64,000 nt of DNA from Clostridium sp. CAG:508 (GTDB taxonomy: Bacteria > Bacillota > Clostridia > TANB77 > CAG-508): assembly GCA_000435755.1 (NCBI GenBank), contig FR889080.1, forward strand, positions 14,995 to 78,994, read 5' to 3'. Position numbers and translations under genes: made by a program. Positions 61,508 through 64,000 of the stretch are shown here, piece after piece. Each line of letters opens with the position of its first letter. Positions within the stretch are counted from its first letter, which is position 1. Under the pieces are notes generated by a model. That model did not search any database. It worked only from the letters and a program-made list of their open reading frames with translations, and was not told where the DNA came from.

Positions 61508-62509
61508 TTACATTGCATTGAAGTATACGTTACCACCAATGTTTACACCACTTGCATATCCTGATGATCTAAATGATAAGTAGTTATGGTTTCTTTTACC
61601 ATTTAAGGCATCTATAACTGCTTGTTTTACATATGATGGATAATTTCCGTTTAATCTTCTTCTCCAGTGATTGTCTATTGAGTAACAGAATTGACCTCTT
61701 GCTTTATATTGGCTTAATGGGTCTGTTCCATTATATCTCCATCTTCTACTTTCTGCTCTGTTTGCTGCACATGTTATAACAGCTAAGGCAGCATTATAAC
61801 TTGAACAAGCCTCTTGTGCTGTAATAGCACATAATAAGTCAAGTTCTGCTTCTGAATAAGTCCATTTACCACCATATCTAGTAGTTGTGCCACCTCTTGA
61901 TGTAACCTGCTTATTTCTTACTTCTACTATTTTGTTCACTGGTTTCTTAATTATTTTTGAAGAAATTTCTTTTTTCTCAATTTCAACATCATTTTGATAT
62001 TTTACTTTATAAGTAACTTCTTTTATACCATTTACACCATATTGTATAATTTGGTTTTGTTTTGAACCCGAACCTGATGCTTTATTTTTTGTAACTGTTT
62101 CGAAAGGTATTTTTACTTTTTCAACTACTATTTTTTCAATAATAGTATCATAATTTTTTAATACTTCTTCCATTGTAATAGTTTCTGATGTTTCTATAAC
62201 TTCAGGGGCTTCAATTTCTTCATCTGTAATTTTAGAAATTTTAATTGTATTGTTATCTGATAGCTCTGACTCTAAATCAGGTGATACCTTTTCATCTTCA
62301 AGTAATATAATATGATTGTCATCTAATATATCTGCTATTTTAGTTTTGCTAGTTAATACATTCATTTCGTAACCACTAGCTAAAATAATTTTAACATTAT
62401 TTAATTTTACGTTTCCAGCTACTACTGCAGCTGTCATTATAAAAACAAATAAAATGCTAATACAAATTATTTTTTTCAGCGATATTGATGCTTTATCATC
62501 ATTTTTCAT
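61508..62509 (-). CDS. secreted cell-wall hydrolase (DUF348-G5-SleB)
   Basis: 333 aa. A signal-anchor (about 12-32, KIICISILFVFIMTAAVV) leads to a DUF348/ubiquitin-like segment (about 35-85, NVKIILASGYEMNVLT), a G5 domain (about 110-185, KVKIPFETVTKNKASGSGS) and a C-terminal Hydrolase_2/SleB domain (about 215-333): SEAELDLLCAITAQEA with the catalytic Glu, then ALAVITCAANRAES and GQFCYSID. YabE and Rpf-like proteins share the DUF348-G5 start, and SleB is a spore-cortex lytic transglycosylase. The function is peptidoglycan cleavage; whether for spores or growth is unknown. The strong promoter is 62546-62574. Confidence 0.85.
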   Translation of the reverse strand: MKNDDKASISLKKIICISILFVFIMTAAVVAGNVKLNNVKIILASGYEMNVLTSKTKIADILDDNHIILLEDEKVSPDLESELSDNNTIKISKITDEEIEAPEVIETSETITMEEVLKNYDTIIEKIVVEKVKIPFETVTKNKASGSGSKQNQIIQYGVNGIKEVTYKVKYQNDVEIEKKEISSKIIKKPVNKIVEVRNKQVTSRGGTTTRYGGKWTYSEAELDLLCAITAQEACSSYNAALAVITCAANRAESRRWRYNGTDPLSQYKARGQFCYSIDNHWRRRLNGNYPSYVKQAVIDALNGKRNHNYLSFRSSGYASGVNIGGNVYFNAM

Positions 62510-62545
62510 TTTTAATTTGTTCCCTCCTTTAAAAGCAACATCTAT

Positions 62546-62574
62546 ATTATACCATTTTAAACAAATATTGTCAA
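62546..62574 (-). promoter_or_regulatory. promoter of the SleB-like gene
   Basis: Minus strand TTGACA (62569-62574), 17-base spacer ending TGG, TATAAT (62546-62551): a consensus promoter with extended -10. The rest of 62575-62760 is AT-rich with the orphan hairpin below. Confidence 0.78.
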
Positions 62575-62597
62575 ATTTTATGCCGTTTTGTGTACTT

Positions 62598-62625
62598 CCC
62601 TAGGCTCTAGGGATTTATTTTTTTG
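62598..62625 (+). terminator. orphan terminator-like hairpin
   Basis: CCCTAG, loop GCT, CTAGGG, then ATTTATTTTTTT on the plus strand, with no plus-strand gene before it. It may end antisense or spurious transcripts from the sleB-like promoter region. Confidence 0.4.
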
Positions 62626-62777
62626 TCATCTTTGTAATATTCTTCATGTCTTTACATATACTATATTATATGCGTGCTTGTACACAAATATGATTTATTT
62701 TTTTCTATTTTTTATTGTATATTATTTTAATATATGTTATTATTATTTCATAATATTAGTATAAAGGAGTGAAATTT

Positions 62778-63332
62778 ATGTTGTGGATTATTTTAATAAT
62801 CGTTGTTCTTTTAATATTATTTATTATTTCTGTATATAATAGTTTAGTAACATTAAGACAACGCGTAAAAAATGCTTTTGGACAAATGGATGTGCAATTA
62901 CAAAGAAGATTTGATTTAATTCCTAATTTAGTTGAAACTGTTAAAGGTTATATGACTCATGAGAGTGATACTTTAGCTAAAGTAACTGAATTACGTACTG
63001 CTTGGGCTGGTGCTAAAACAGTTGATGAAAAAGCTAAATTAGATAATGAATTATCTAATACTTTAAAAACCATTATGGCTGTTGCTGAAGCTTACCCTGA
63101 TTTAAAAGCAAATCAAAATTTTGAAAGTTTGCAAAATGAATTAACAGAAACAGAGGATAAGATCTCTTATTCTAGACAATTCTATAATGACACTGTTACA
63201 AAATATAACACAAAATTAGAATTGTTCCCATCAAACATTGTTGCTGGTATGTTCCACTTTACAGCTGAAAGTTTATTTGAAGTTGATAGTGCAGAAGCTA
63301 GAAAAAATGTTAAAGTTGATTTTAATAAATAA
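62778..63332 (+). CDS. lemA: LemA family protein
   Basis: 184 aa. One N-terminal TM helix (about 2-22, LWIILIIVVLLILFIISVY) and a helical cytosolic domain with NSLVTLRQRVKNAFGQMDVQ, RFDLIPNLVETVKGY, and the end FHFTAESLFEVDSAEARKNV: the LemA signature. Homologues anchor four-helix bundles facing outward; function is unknown. AAAGGAG precedes ATG 62778; the in-frame GTG 62769 overlaps that SD. Confidence 0.92.
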   Translation: MLWIILIIVVLLILFIISVYNSLVTLRQRVKNAFGQMDVQLQRRFDLIPNLVETVKGYMTHESDTLAKVTELRTAWAGAKTVDEKAKLDNELSNTLKTIMAVAEAYPDLKANQNFESLQNELTETEDKISYSRQFYNDTVTKYNTKLELFPSNIVAGMFHFTAESLFEVDSAEARKNVKVDFNK

Positions 63333-63337
63333 TTTTT

Positions 63338-63370
63338 AAACACCAATTGAAATATCAATTGGTGTTTATT
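63338..63370. terminator. bidirectional terminator between lemA and tatD
   Basis: AAACACCAATTGA and TCAATTGGTGTTT around AATA. It overlaps the 3' end of the TatD gene. Confidence 0.9.
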
Positions 63371-64000
63371 TTTAATATATTTTTTGTATTTTCGTAAGTA
63401 ATTTTAGCCACCTCTTCCATTGACATTTGTTTTACATCTGCTATTTTTTGAAGTGTATATATTAAGTTTGAAGAATCATTTCTAGTTCCACGTTTTGGTT
63501 CTGGTGCTAAATATGGGCTGTCTGTCTCTACTAAAATTCTATCTAATGGCACTAAACTTATTGCTTCCGTAGCATTTTTAGAGTTCTTAAAGGTTATTGG
63601 TCCTGCAAAAGAAATATAAAATCCTAATTTTAATCCCTCTCTAATTAGGTCCAAATTTAATGGGCAACAATGAAATATGCCTTTGTTTACAACTGTAATT
63701 TGATTTTTTAATATATCTATTGTGTCTGATATTGCCTCTCTAGTGTGTATTACTATTGGTAATTCAAGCTCATTTGCAATTTCTATTTGTTTTATAAATG
63801 CTGATTTTTGATTTTGTTTGTTTTCCTTATTCCAATAATAATCTAAACCAATTTCTCCAATTGCTACAACTTTTTCGTTTTTAGCCAATTTTTTTATTTC
63901 TTTTAGTTGTTCATTTAATACTTCTTCAAAGAAGAATTCTTTTACATCTGTATTTTCATTTTCAAATGTTGGTATGTCATTTGGCGAAATTCCTGCTGTT
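63355..64000 (-). CDS. tatD: TatD family metal-dependent hydrolase, cut by the right window edge
   Basis: About 215 codons of the C-terminal part of a TatD-type protein (normally about 255 aa); the N-terminal THxHL metal motif lies beyond the edge, and the frame stays open from 63889 to 64000. Visible motifs: VAIGEIGLDYYW (metal Glu), PIVIHTREA (His), GIFHCCPLNLD (His) and RILVETDSPYLAPEPKRG (Asp). Enzymes of this family are DNases or tRNA-processing nucleases; exact role is unsettled. Its end overlaps the terminator shared with lemA. Confidence 0.9.
   Translation of the reverse strand, partial: TAGISPNDIPTFENENTDVKEFFFEEVLNEQLKEIKKLAKNEKVVAIGEIGLDYYWNKENKQNQKSAFIKQIEIANELELPIVIHTREAISDTIDILKNQITVVNKGIFHCCPLNLDLIREGLKLGFYISFAGPITFKNSKNATEAISLVPLDRILVETDSPYLAPEPKRGTRNDSSNLIYTLQKIADVKQMSMEEVAKITYENTKNILKINTN

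Noticed and set aside
1..64000. CRISPR array, rRNA operon, prophage or complete insertion sequence
   Set aside because: I found no regularly spaced repeats, rRNA-like sequence, phage structural genes or intact transposase in either strand.

Overview
The window is AT-rich (roughly 30% GC by eye) chromosomal DNA of a Gram-positive bacterium, most likely an uncultured or gut-type member of the Clostridia (Bacillota). Grounds: low-GC codon usage, strong AGGAGG-type ribosome binding sites, TTG/GTG starts with good SD sequences, SpoVB-, SpoVD- and YabE/SleB-like proteins, GdpP, an HD-GYP protein, a consensus Spo0A-box palindrome, and clostridial-style pilins (GITLVALV N-termini). UGA is used as a normal stop. 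The species cannot be named from this sequence. Most genes lie on the minus strand.

Layout. 0.1-1.0 kb: ROK sugar kinase. 1.07-10.25 kb: one leftward type IV pilus operon, in transcription order pilM-pilN fusion, pilO-like, pilP-like, major pilin, prepilin peptidase, two pilin-like proteins, pilB, pilT, pilC. 10.5-13.8 kb: uppP, TPR protein, pyrophosphatase, a small protein, and a small gene behind a Spo0A-box palindrome. 14.0-16.2 kb: tRNA-Leu(UAA) followed by a 2-kb islet of membrane and decayed genes, bounded by direct copies of the tRNA 3' end plus its terminator. 16.3-19.7 kb: alr, hup, spoVB-like flippase. 19.8-23.2 kb: an orphan VirD4/TraD-like membrane ATPase convergent with a replication-relaxation-like winged-helix protein. 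23.3-29.4 kb: two pseudouridine synthases, a polytopic membrane protein, an EEP hydrolase, tsf and rpsB. 29.5-34.7 kb: small membrane and zinc-ribbon proteins, pdp, rnhB, a stray pilin-like protein, a Nudix protein and an HD-GYP protein. 34.7-43.9 kb: PASTA PBP, ftsH, tilS, dnaB, rplI, gdpP.

44.0-48.05 kb is an accessory pocket between gdpP and rpoC: a secreted-protein gene broken by one in-frame TGA, an ECF sigma/anti-sigma pair with a visible autoregulatory promoter, an IS91-type transposase fossil, a DUF3006 plus ComEC-type metallo-beta-lactamase pair, and a small orphan of higher GC. 48.05-55.4 kb: rpoC and rpoB. 55.8-64 kb: COG2426 membrane protein, a two-component system, a HicBA module with a frameshifted hicA, AI-2E-family permease, exodeoxyribonuclease III, a G5/SleB cell-wall hydrolase, LemA, and a TatD hydrolase cut by the window edge.

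The best candidates for undescribed biology are: the orphan VirD4-like ATPase and its convergent partner; a 125-bp imperfect palindrome between rplI and dnaB that folds along almost its whole length; two cargo islets each bounded by direct duplications of a transcription terminator; and the pilus operon, whose PilM and PilN are fused and whose prepilin peptidase has no recognisable GxGD site. Many promoters also share a TRG or TRA trinucleotide abutting the -10 box. All assignments come from reading motifs by eye; no database or folding program was run.
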